From contig JAOANR010000003.1 in the NCBI GenBank assembly GCA_030278955.1, forward strand, positions 35,296,054 to 35,360,053: a DNA stretch of 64,000 bases. The letters run 5' to 3'. Each line of letters opens with the position of its first letter. Position 1 is the stretch's first letter. This DNA is from Hygrophila difformis. Its lineage: Eukaryota > Streptophyta > Magnoliopsida > Lamiales > Acanthaceae. The notes under the pieces were generated by a model. That model was not told where the DNA came from. It saw only the letters and a list, made by a program, of their open reading frames with translations, and made no database searches. This document shows positions 55,261 to 64,000 of this stretch, piece by piece. The translations under genes and the position numbers were made by a program.

Positions 55261-57116
55261 TGTAACACCCCGGTTTTTGATAACCCAGGTCGGGGTGTCA
55301 CCGCCACACCTCCCTAGTAAGACACGGTTTCTCCGGCTCACTAAAGAGATGCAAGGCTAGGTATTGCAGTATTTAAAACATTTAAAGCACGAAGTGAATC
55401 GTTAGGGGGCACCCTGCAGAGCACTCACCCCTAATTTTAATTTATCAAGTTTGTAAGGGGATTTAACTTTAAAAATCTGACTTCAATTATATTTATTTAA
55501 AAATAATATCTCAACTCATTTCAACCCTAAAGGTTAATTCCATGTTTCAACAAGATTTCAAGATTTTGTTTCCGGTAAACCACAGTTTACTCTAAAATTC
55601 TTCTAAAATCAGATTTAATTCCAAAAATTCCAAAATTTCATGACTGACTCAGAAACATCGAGATCTACAACTTTCGTGTTTTAACTTTTTCAATCCGAGA
55701 TACCAAAATAGGTCAAAAACACCAATTTTCACAGAAGCATAATTCTGTCCGAATTTCCTATGTCACAGTTTAAAGATTTCGAATTCTACCATAGCAATTC
55801 AACTCCAAATTTGATGAAATTTTACAGAGACCATCTTAAGACATTTATCTACAACTTTCATGTTCGGCCACAGATCTAAATCGGTCTGGAACATATGTCA
55901 AAAACGTGATCAAGATCAAACCTAAGTTCTGTCAAAAATTTCAAGATCTAGATTCAAGCAGCTCGGTTTCGGTTGGTTTTCACATCACATATCGTCTCTA
56001 AAAATTCGGAAAATTTTACAGTACATAGATCTAAGCTTTAGAAATGTTTTTTGTGTTTTAAGTTTTTCCGTTTGAAGTCGTTTTAAGGTTCGGAAAAATT
56101 CATCAAATCTGTTGCGTCGGTAGAAAACATAAGTTGGCAGATTTATGATTTCTTGTTAGATCTTTTAGTTTCGAACGTTTTAATTCTTCCCAAAACCATG
56201 TAAGAGTTAACTTACTGATTAATCGGCGTCCGGGGTCGTCTATTTCGAAGGCGTGGCTTCCAGTCCACCGTTTGTCCTCTCCGTTCATCGGGTTCTACGA
56301 TCTAGATTCAATTCGAGGTGTAGAAGGGAAAAGGAGAAGATTAGGATTCGTTTTCGAATCATATATTGAACATGGATTGGATCGGGACTTACCACAATGT
56401 TGGAGATCTTCCGGATTTCGTCCAAACAGCCGCTGTCTCCGTTTGGTGCCTCCGTTGACTCCGGGATTTCGACTTTTGTGTATAGAGAGTATCGTAGGGT
56501 TTTGAAAAAGGGTTTAGGATTCCGAGAGGGTTTATTTATAGATATCTAAGTTCTAGGGCGTCCAAAATCTGACCCTAAGGGTCTTGAGTCGAGAGACGTT
56601 CAACCGAAAGTCAAAAAATCCGCGTTCGGGCGAGAGATTCGCGCAACGGGCGAATCTGTCAAGTGGCGCGGGGTTGGCGCGCCTTTTCCCCACATTAGGG
56701 CGCGGTCAGCGCGCGACGAACGCCTGGACTTCGGTCCGGGCGGGTCGTGCGATCCGTCGTGCTTTTCCGCCTCTCTTTCGGGTTTCTATCCCTCTATGCT
56801 CTCGGATTCCAATTTCCGGACTCTCTTTGGGTTCCTATTTCGTGTCGTTATTTCTTTCGGATCAAATGTTACGTTTTGGTTTCGAATTCTCGAGTTCATT
56901 TATATCGGATACCCGTGTAACGACTTATTTAACTTTATTTAATTTTAATTTCTTTTGTTTAATTAAATCTCTTTTAATTTCATTTCTTATTTCTTCTATA
57001 TTTATTTATTTAATGTATTTGCTGATTTATTTGCTTATTAATTTATTTATTATATTTATTTATGTATTTATTATATTCGTTTATTTATTTATGTTGTAAA
57101 ATTCTTGGGTATTACA
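55261..57116 (-). repeat. Element D 5' LTR, with ~760-bp internal deletion
   Basis: The plus strand starts TGTAACACCCCGG and ends GGGTATTACA. Compared with 45067-49290 it jumps at about 55390 from AAAGCA to CGAAGTG, dropping the part equal to about 45196-45953. Short shared sequence at the joint suggests a microhomology deletion. It lacks the CACTA. Confidence 0.9.
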
Positions 57117-58625
57117 GCAGCTGAATCAGAATCAGAACCAACGTCCTCAACCACCTCAGAATCAAAATCAACAGCAAGATCAGCAGCCGAATCCGAATCA
57201 GCAAGGCAATCAAGGACGCCCTATGGGGAGACTTAACGTGGTTAACCAAGCGGACGTGCCTGGACAAGGAGAAGTGATGGCAGGTACATTTCATGTCTTG
57301 AATACACCCCTTAGAGTTTTATTTGATTCTGGAGCTAGTTTCTCAATCATAGCATCAAGAATAGTGCCTGAATTAGATCTACCTAAGTGCGAGATAATTA
57401 GCTTAGGAATTCAATTGCCTTCAGGAGAAGTAGTAGTTTGCTCTAAACGATATAATGGAATTCCTATAGTAATCAAGAACGTAGAATTCTTCGCAAACTT
57501 AGTAGAATTTAACTTAAGGGACTTTGACATGATACTGGGGATGGACTGGTTATCCTACTATAAAGCGGTGATCGAATGCCAGAAGCAAAAGATCACCCGG
57601 TCAAAAAGTAGGGGAAAGAGAGTTATCTTTTACTCTCAGCCCCCTAAGAGGAGCAACAAAATCGTTAGTGCCCTCAAACTAAGTAACTTGATGCGTAAGG
57701 GGTATAAATTATATGCGTGCTACAACCTTCAGGCGGAAGAGAGCAAGGTTGACAGCATTCCAGTGGTAAGAGAGTACCCGGACGTGTTTCCTGAAGACGT
57801 TCCGGGCATGCCACCAGAGCGAGATCTTGAATTCACTATAGATCTCATTCCGGGAACCAAGCCTGTCTCAAAAGCTCCGTACCGGATGGCACCATTGGAA
57901 ATGAAGGAGTTAAAGGACCAACTCGAGGAGCTATTAGGAAAAGGGTACATAAGGCCGAGTACTTCCCCCTGGGGAGCACCGGTTTTATTCGTCAAGAAGA
58001 AAGACGGAGGATTACGTCTCTGTATAGATTATCGGGGACTGAACCAAGTGACAATTAAGAATAAGTACCCATTGCCGAGAATTGAGGATCTGTTTGATCA
58101 ACTGAAGGGGGCTTCAGTATTCTCGAAGATCGACTTGCGATCTGGGTATCACCAGTTGAGGATCGCCGAGAAAGACATTCCGAAGACGGCGTTTCGAACT
58201 CGATATGGCCACTACGAGTTCACGGTGTTATCCTTAGGGTTAACAAATGCTCCAGCAATGTTCATGAACCTCATGAACAATGTGTTTAGAGAATTGTTAG
58301 ATCAGTGCGTCATTGTGTTCATTGATGAAATTCTGATCTACTCGAAGAGCGAGGAGGAGCATGCCCAAACTTACATCAAGTGTTAGGGATCTTGCGAAAG
58401 AACCAACTATACGGCAAGTTGTCCAAATGCGATTTCTGGTTAAAGGAAGTAGCATTTCTTGGACATATAGTATCCGCTGATGGAGTCTCAGTGGATCCGG
58501 CGAAAGTTTCTGCCGTAACGGAGTGGGCAGTGCCGACGAGTCCAACGGAAATAAGGAGTTTCCTTGGATTGGCTGGGTACTATAGATGTTTCGTGAAGGA
58601 TTTTTCGAAAATCGCACATCCTTAA
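57117..58625 (+). pseudogene. pol: Element C gag tail, protease and reverse transcriptase
   Basis: The Gln/Asn-rich gag tail resumes at 57117 in the correct order after element D. The protease ([11 protein letters not shown]) and RT (the [14 protein letters not shown] block) follow. The RT catalytic box reads FIDE at 58318-58329 instead of FIDD, which should abolish catalysis. A one-base loss near 58370 shifts the frame; the RT end continues at 58380. A TAA at 58623-58625 stands in place of a Leu codon. Confidence 0.9.
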
Positions 58626-60682
58626 ACCCAACTACTGAAGAAAGGAGCAAAATACGAGTGGACAGAGGCGTGTGAGGCTGCATTTCAAGAGTTCAAGAAA
58701 CGAGTCACAACGACACCCGTATTGACACTACCATCAGAGAATGTTGACTTCGAAGTTTACAGCGATGCTTCGAAGGAAGGTTTAGGTTGTGTCTTGATGC
58801 AAGACTCGAGGGTCGTTGCATATGCATCACGCGAACTAAAACCTCATGAAGAAAATTACCCGACACACGACTTGGAGTTGGCAGCGGTCGTTTTAGCTCT
58901 AAAGATATGGAGACATTATCTCTATGGGCGAAAGTGTCGAATGTTCACCGACCACAAGAGCTTGAAATATATATTCACTCAGAAGGAGTTGAATCTGAGA
59001 CAGCGAAGGTGGTTGGAACTTATTAAGGATTATGATTTAGAAATATCCTACCATGAAGGGAAGGCAAATGTGGCAGCCGATGCCCTAAGCCGGAAAACCC
59101 AACATGTGACAAACTCATTGGTAATTCCACCGGCATTGTATATGGATTTGGCAAGATTGGATGTGGAACTTGTGCATCCGGGCATAGTGAGTGAAACGAT
59201 CAACGCGATGATTGTAGAAACTCCAATATTGGACGAGATTAGACTCGCCCAACCGGGCGACGCAAAATTGGAGAGGATAAAAGAGTATATTGCCGAAGGT
59301 AAGGCCATAGGATTTGCTATCCATGAGGATGGAAGCATTCGCTTCAAGGGGAGATGGTGCGTGCCCCAGAAGTGTGCCAAGCTAAAGCAAAGATTGATGG
59401 AAGAAGGACATAACACGCCATATTCGGTGCATCCCGGAGGCGACAAACTTTACAAAGATCTGAAGAAGATCTATTGGTGGCCGGGAATGAAGAAGGAAGT
59501 GGCAGACTTCGTGGCGAAATGCCTCACCTGCCAAAAGGTCAAGGCAGTGAGACATAAACCCTTAGGGTTGATGCAACCATTGGAGATTCCAAGTTGGAAG
59601 TGGGATAGCATCTCAATGGACTTTGTCTCGGGATTACCGCGATCACCTAAAGGCATGAACAAGATTTGGGTGATTGTGGATAGGCTAACGAAGACGGCCA
59701 TATTTATCCCGATGAAGGACACGTGGACTATGGACCAATTGGCCCGAGCCTACATTGACAATGTGGTACGACGACATGGAGTACCACATGACATCATTTC
59801 CGACAGAGACAGTAGATTCGTCTCTCATTTTTCGATGGAGTTACAAAAAAGCTCGGTACTCAAATCAAAATGAGCACCGCATTCCACCCAATGACGGATG
59901 GACAAACCAAGAGAACAATCCAAACACTAGAAGACATGCTGAGAGCATGTGTGTTGGAATTTAAGGGAAATTGGGAAACTCATTTACCCTTAATTGAGTT
60001 TTCATATAACAATAGCTACCATGCTAGCATCGGCATAGCACCTTTCGAGGCGTTGTATGGACGAAAGTGCCGAAGCCCGTTGAGCTGGGAAGAAAACGAT
60101 AAGTCGGTGGTAGTGGGACCACAACTTTTCGAAGAAATGGCTCAACAAATAAAGGTGATCCAAGGGAAAATAAAAGCCGCTCAAGACCGTCAGAAGGATT
60201 ATGCTGACGTGAGACGACGAGACCTAGAATTTCAAGTAGGAGATAGGGTCATGCTAAAGATATCACCCATGAAGGGAGTGATGCGCTTTGGCAAACGAGG
60301 TAAGTTGAGTCCTCGATACATAGGACCTTACGAAATTCTAGAACGAGTCGGAAATTTGGCCTACCGACTGGCTTTACCGCCACAATTAGATCGAGTTCAT
60401 AATGTCTTCCATGTCTCACAACTAAAGAAATATGTGCAGGACCCGACACATGTACTTCAGCCGGAAGTGATCGAACTCGATGACGATCTGACTTACGAAG
60501 AAGTTCCAGTGCGAATTCTAGACGTTAAGGAGCAAGTAACGAGGAATAAAACCGTCAAGATGGTTAAGGTTCTTTGGTCGAACCATGAAAGTGAAACCGC
60601 GACTTGGGAATTAGAATCCGATATGAGAGAGCGATACCCGACACTGCTCCAAGCCGACACCGACACAGTTATGGGGACATAA
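58626..60682 (+). pseudogene. pol: Element C RNase H, integrase and chromodomain-like end
   Basis: The frame has RNase H ([16 protein letters not shown]), the zinc finger, and the integrase core with both Asp residues ([18 protein letters not shown]). A frameshift at about 59860 separates these from the Glu-bearing part and C-terminal domain (59870-60682). The last 45 residues (KVLWSNHESETATWELESDM) are chromodomain-like. The stop after TDTDTVMGT matches element D. Confidence 0.9.
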
Positions 60683-60935
60683 CTGTAATCTTAAGGGGGA
60701 GAGGATGTCACACCGTATTTTTTTTCTTGTTTTCGTGCATTTTTGTAAACAAACAAACAAATTCAACTTATTTTGAACTACGTTATGGCTTGATCCCTTC
60801 ACAGGGTACGTAGGCAGCTTAGAAGTTTTAATTCTAAGTTCAGTCACAAATTAATAAAACAAACAAAAACTCCTTAGCACGAGAAAAGCCGAAACACAAC
60901 TTCGAGGACGAAGTTGATTCTTAAGGAGGGTAGAC
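60683..60935 (+). other. Element C 3' untranslated region with two purine tracts
   Basis: AAGGGGGAGAGGA follows the pol stop within about 20 bases and is itself followed by TGTCACACC, similar to an LTR end. The working tract, AAGGAGGG, lies at 60923-60930 before the LTR start at 60936. The DNA between has no ORF. Confidence 0.7.
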
Positions 60936-62978
60936 TGTAATACTCGAGAATTTTGCAACATAAATAAATAACTAAATAAATAAATAAATAAATAAATAAA
61001 GAGAAAAGGAAATGAGAAATGAAATCTAAACTAAAAAGGAATTAAAGTTCCAATACTAAAGACAATTTAATCGAATAAATTGTACACGGAAACCCGACAC
61101 CAATGAACTCGAGAATTCGAGGCCAATATTAAATCTAGACCCGAGTAAAAATTAAGATAGGAAATAGGAGCCCGAAAATATCCCGGAAATCGGAATCCGA
61201 GAACATAGAGGGATAGAATCCGGAAGATAGGAGGAAATGCCCGACGGATCGCACGACCCGCCCGGACCGAAGTCCAGGCGTGGACCGCGCGGGGTTTCCC
61301 CTAGCTGCGCGCCAACCCCGCGCCAACGGACAGAAACGGCTGTTGCGTGATTTTCTCACCCAAATCCGGATTTTTCGACTTCGGTTGCTCACCTTGCGGC
61401 TCAAGACTCACTAAGGCCGACCTTGGACGTCCTCTAGGTCCCTTACCTCTATAAATAGTCGTCCCAGTCTATCCCGAACACTTTTCAAAACTTTCATACT
61501 CTCCGTACGTTCGAAAACCCTAATCCCGGAGTCGTCGGATGCACGAGACCAGGAGAGGGACTGTTTTGGATGAATTCGGAGTCGTCTATCGTCGTGGTAA
61601 GTTCTGATACGTTCGTTCCTTTATGTTCTTGATTTGAAAACGAATCCTAACTTAATCTTTTTTCTTTGTACACCATGAACCGGATCTAGAATGAAGAACC
61701 CGACGAACCGAGGAGATAAACGGTGGACTGGAAGCCACGCCTCCGAATCGACGAGCCGAGACAATCATGAATTCTGTAAGTTAATACTTACATGGTTTGG
61801 GAGACTTAAAATTCAACTAATCTAAAGATCTAAACCAAGAACGTAAAATCTGTCAAAACGAAAACCTCTACGGTGCAGCGTTTTTGCACGATTTTTCCGA
61901 ACCCTTAAAACTATTCAAACAAGAAAAATTAAAACACGAAAAACGTTCCTAAGACATAGATCTATCTTTAGTAAAATTTTTGGAATTTTTCATTATTTTT
62001 TGATATCTAAAATCGACCCCGAACCGAACTGTTCTAAATCTGAATCTTGAAATCGTGACAGAACTTAGGTCCGAACTTCTAGACCGATTCAGAACTTTAG
62101 TCGAACATGAAATTGTAGATATATGTCTTAAGTATCTCTCTGTAAAATTTCATCAATTTTGGAGTTAGTTTGCTATGGTAGATTTTGAAATCTTGAAACT
62201 GTTGTTGAAATTTTCGGACAGATCTGTAACCTGACAGAAATCTACGTTTTTGACTTATTTCCTTAACTCGGATCGAAAAAGTTAAAACACAAAACTTGTT
62301 CGTCTCTGTGTTTTCGAGTCACTGGTAAATGTTCAGAATTTTCGGACTTAAAACTAATCTTTAATTAATTTTGGAGTAAACAGTGGTTTATCGAAGTCAA
62401 ATCTTGAAATTCTTGTTGAAACAATGAAATTAGCCCTTAAGGTTTAAACGAGTAGAAATTCTTGAATAAAGTACATGAAATAAGAATTTTGAAAAATCCC
62501 CTTACAAACTTGATCAATTAAAATTAGGGGTGAGTGCTCTGCAGGGTGCCCCCTAACTATTCACTTCGTGCCTTTATGGACGATGGTGACCCCACGCGAA
62601 ATTTGAGATACATTGCCAAAACGGCATGAGATATATAGCCTACACTCTCGTGAATATCCATATGGGTTTCCCGAGGCTCCGGAGTGGTACTGGGTATGGC
62701 AGATACGGTTGCGGCCGCCGGACTACCGACTAAACTTGACGAGATTGCAATGCAATCGTGAAATACTGAAATACTAAATCTTAGGTGTAATTGGGATAAT
62801 TAAAATGTTTATTTTTGGTCTATTTAAATTATTTAATGCTTTATTTAAATTAATTATGGCTTTTACTTTGAATTATGTTAAATGTGTTTTTAATTAGAGT
62901 CATGAATTAAATTATGCAAGTCATTTAGTTAATTGAATTAAAATGTTTATGATTTAATGGCATGCTTTTATTTAAGTA
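60936..62978 (+). repeat. Element C 3' LTR, truncated by a Helitron
   Basis: The LTR starts TGTAATACTCGAG and matches 31687-33270 plus 42049-42515. It includes the LINE target in uninterrupted form. It stops at TTTAAGTA, where the 5' LTR continues TTAAATTAATGG. Confidence 0.9.
61448..61458 (+). promoter_or_regulatory. TATA box of element C 3' LTR
   Basis: CTCTATAAATA is in the same context as 32208-32218. A transcript from it would run into the Helitron. Confidence 0.5.
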
Positions 62979-62990
62979 CTAGTGGCGAAA

Positions 62991-63005
62991 CTGTGCGATG
63001 CACAG
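62991..63005 (-). terminator. Helitron terminal hairpin
   Basis: A 6-bp stem (CTGTGC/GCACAG) with a 3-base loop sits eight bases from the CTAG end, in the position where Helitron rolling-circle replication terminates. Confidence 0.7.
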
Positions 63006-63130
63006 CGTAATGAGGACGTACAATTGCCCATGGAGAAAAAGAAAAATAATTATAGGTAAGTGTATGTGGGTTCCCATCTATAACAATATTTTTCTGTAGG
63101 AGTCACTAATAGTAACATATAGTTGGAAAA

Positions 63131-63148
63131 GCTGTGCAATTGCACAGC
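63131..63148 (-). terminator. Second Helitron-like terminal hairpin
   Basis: GCTGTGCAATTGCACAGC is a perfect 18-base palindrome. The bases around it (63110-63205) resemble 62979-63075, so the terminal unit is repeated in tandem. Confidence 0.55.
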
Positions 63149-63435
63149 AAACTGAGGGGACACAACCGCCCGTGGGGAAAATGAAATAATTGTACATAAG
63201 TGCAAGTGGATTTTTTCCAAAATGGTGGAATACGGCGTATATACTCTGCAAGTGTTATTTAATTTGTATTATGTCATTTTAATACCATTATAAATTTCCT
63301 TGAGAGTTAAGTTGTGAGTTGGGGGCAGAGTAAAAGGAGGTCAGAAAAGGTTTATCATGTGAATGACGATGGCATCTAAAAACCTTGATCTAGATATGGG
63401 AGTATATGAAAGGACTTAGAGAACGATGGTTTTAC

Positions 63436-63514
63436 CTCCGTATATGATTCGGGTTGAAGCAGCAACCTGGGGGCTAACATTTTTCTCAAGCCATTTCCTC
63501 AATTCATAATGCAC
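63436..63514 (-). pseudogene. Captured triosephosphate isomerase exon (RIIYGG exon)
   Basis: On the minus strand, after acceptor TTGTAG, 79 bases encode [14 protein letters not shown] and, further on, STRIIYG, before a GTAAAA donor. This is the conserved part of plant triosephosphate isomerase that precedes the phosphate-binding loop. The ELRKW form resembles the cytosolic enzyme. The frame is open. It is a fragment carried by the Helitron, not a gene that could make the glycolytic enzyme. Confidence 0.85.
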
Positions 63515-63592
63515 CTACAACAAAATTAACACAATGTAATGAAATGCAATAACTATTATGAATGAGGTAAAACGAATGTAATGCAGACTCAC
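63515..63592 (-). other. Captured triosephosphate isomerase intron (78 bp)
   Basis: The intron lies between donor GTGAGT (63592-63587) and acceptor TTGTAG. It is AT-rich and short, as plant introns are. Its retention shows that genomic DNA was captured, not an mRNA copy. Confidence 0.75.
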
Positions 63593-63685
63593 TTCCTGAG
63601 CCTGAGCAGGGATGGCGACTTTTCCAGTTCCAATGGACCAGGTTCATAGGCCTAGACAATGTTGGTCCAATCAGAAACGCATCTC
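63593..63685 (-). pseudogene. Captured triosephosphate isomerase exon (IGTGKVA exon), frameshifted
   Basis: Minus-strand pieces read DWTNIV, then AYEP, then WSIGTGKVAIPAQAQE, all hallmark blocks of triosephosphate isomerase in the right order. The AYEP block includes the region of the catalytic Glu. Small indels put the three blocks in different frames. The exon ends GAA before donor GTGAGT, in phase with the next exon. Confidence 0.82.
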
Positions 63686-64000
63686 GGCCTGAGCAGGGCA
63701 TGCATCTCGGCCTAAGCAATTTAATCCAAGACAGTTTAATGCAGACTCACTTATTCATATTTAGATGAGCGATTTTATCTTCCTTATATTTTACTATCTG
63801 TTCCAGCTATCTTATCTTGTCTAATTTTTTAATACTGTTTATTATTTAGCTTTGACTAATTTTATTGCAGGTATATATTTTTTTTTTAAAAAAAAAAGTA
63901 ACAAATTGGGTCTTGTAAACATATGGACAGATTCTTAATTCCTCTTAGCCTTTCATTTATTCTCCCTTCCATTGCTTTGGCCCAGTTATTCCTTTTTGTT
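63686..64000. other. Helitron interior, unassigned
   Basis: AT-rich sequence with a partial duplication (TAATGCAGACTCAC at both 63579 and 63739) and a short A/T tract near 63880. I recognise no further exon. Confidence 0.4.

Larger units (their letters stand above)
45067..57116 (-). mobile_element. Element D: chromovirus in reverse orientation inside element C
   Basis: The reverse-strand element has its 3' LTR at 45067-49290 (with a CACTA inside), pol, gag, a leader ORF, a primer site at 55246-55257 and its 5' LTR at 55261-57116. It is clearly related to element C but of another subfamily. It interrupts C between the gag knuckle and the protease: C coding similarity reaches 45066 and resumes at 57117. 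The flanks (TTTAG left, GCAGC right) do not show a clean 5-bp duplication. All ORFs except the leader ORF are broken. Confidence 0.9.
31550..62978 (+). mobile_element. Element C: Tekay/Del-like chromovirus, split by a LINE and by element D
   Basis: The forward element has a 5' LTR at 31687-42959 (with the LINE inside), a primer site at 42964, a leader ORF, gag to 45066, then element D, and resumes at 57117. There it has the gag tail, protease, RT, RNase H, integrase with a chromodomain-like end, a polypurine tract and a 3' LTR from 60936. The initiator-Met primer, the integrase C-terminus (ETATWELESDMRERYP) and LTRs near 2.5 kb fit the Tekay/Del clade. All reading frames are broken, and the 3' LTR is cut by a Helitron. 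The extra tail at 31550 belongs to a recombined neighbour. Confidence 0.88.
62979..64000 (-). mobile_element. Helitron, 3' end, reverse strand, running off the window
   Basis: On the minus strand the sequence ends with hairpin CTGTGC-ATC-GCACAG (63005-62991), eight bases, then CTAG (62982-62979), followed by host T. The host site is A/T, as shown by the unbroken LTR copy at 42515. A terminal CTRR with an upstream hairpin and A/T insertion defines Helitron 3' ends. The 5' end and any Rep/helicase gene would lie to the right of the window. It carries triosephosphate isomerase exons. Confidence 0.75.

Noticed and set aside
63504..63719. Minus-strand frame 63504-63719 as an independent small gene
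   Set aside because: It is one frame through the triosephosphate isomerase exon and intron. The real exon blocks lie in several frames with splice sites.

Overview
This window is flowering-plant nuclear DNA made almost entirely of nested transposable elements, with no intact ordinary host gene. The evidence is Ty3/gypsy elements primed by plant tRNAs, a plant L1-clade LINE with an RRM-bearing ORF1 and an RNase H tail, a CACTA transposon, a Stowaway-type MITE and a Helitron terminus carrying plant gene exons. It looks like pericentromeric or other repeat-rich heterochromatin. The species cannot be told from the sequence.

Region 1 (1-29060). A decayed Ty3/gypsy element (element A: gag, protease, polypurine tract, 3' LTR) is split at 1933/26582 by a complete Athila-type element (element B, 1934-26581). 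Element B is flanked by a 5-bp target duplication, AGGTA. It has very long LTRs (about 4.95 kb), a tRNA-Asp-type primer site, gag, pol and a third multi-part ORF. ORF3 appears to have its own promoter, a short first exon and a 1.4-kb intron. Clusters of the palindrome AATTCGAATTAATTCGAATT lie just upstream of both the LTR TATA box and the internal TATA box.

Region 2 (29061-31549). A small MITE, a reverse-strand Athila-like fragment with a large internal deletion, and about 1.3 kb that looks like broken pieces of an intron-containing host gene.

Region 3 (31550-62978). A Tekay/Del-like chromovirus (element C, forward) has a 5' LTR split by an 8.8-kb LINE with a 16-bp target duplication. Its body is split by a second chromovirus of a related subfamily in the opposite orientation (element D, 45067-57116). 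One LTR of D is in turn split by a 1.6-kb CACTA element carrying two tRNA-like pol III promoter pairs. Both chromoviruses have a small coiled-coil ORF between the primer site and gag. All their coding regions are broken by stops or frameshifts.

Region 4 (62979-64000). The 3' LTR of C is cut by the 3' end of a reverse-strand Helitron (terminal CTAG, 6-bp hairpin, insertion between A and T). This Helitron carries at least two exons and an intron of a triosephosphate isomerase gene and runs off the window.

Insertion order from the nesting: A before B; C before LINE, D and Helitron; D before CACTA.
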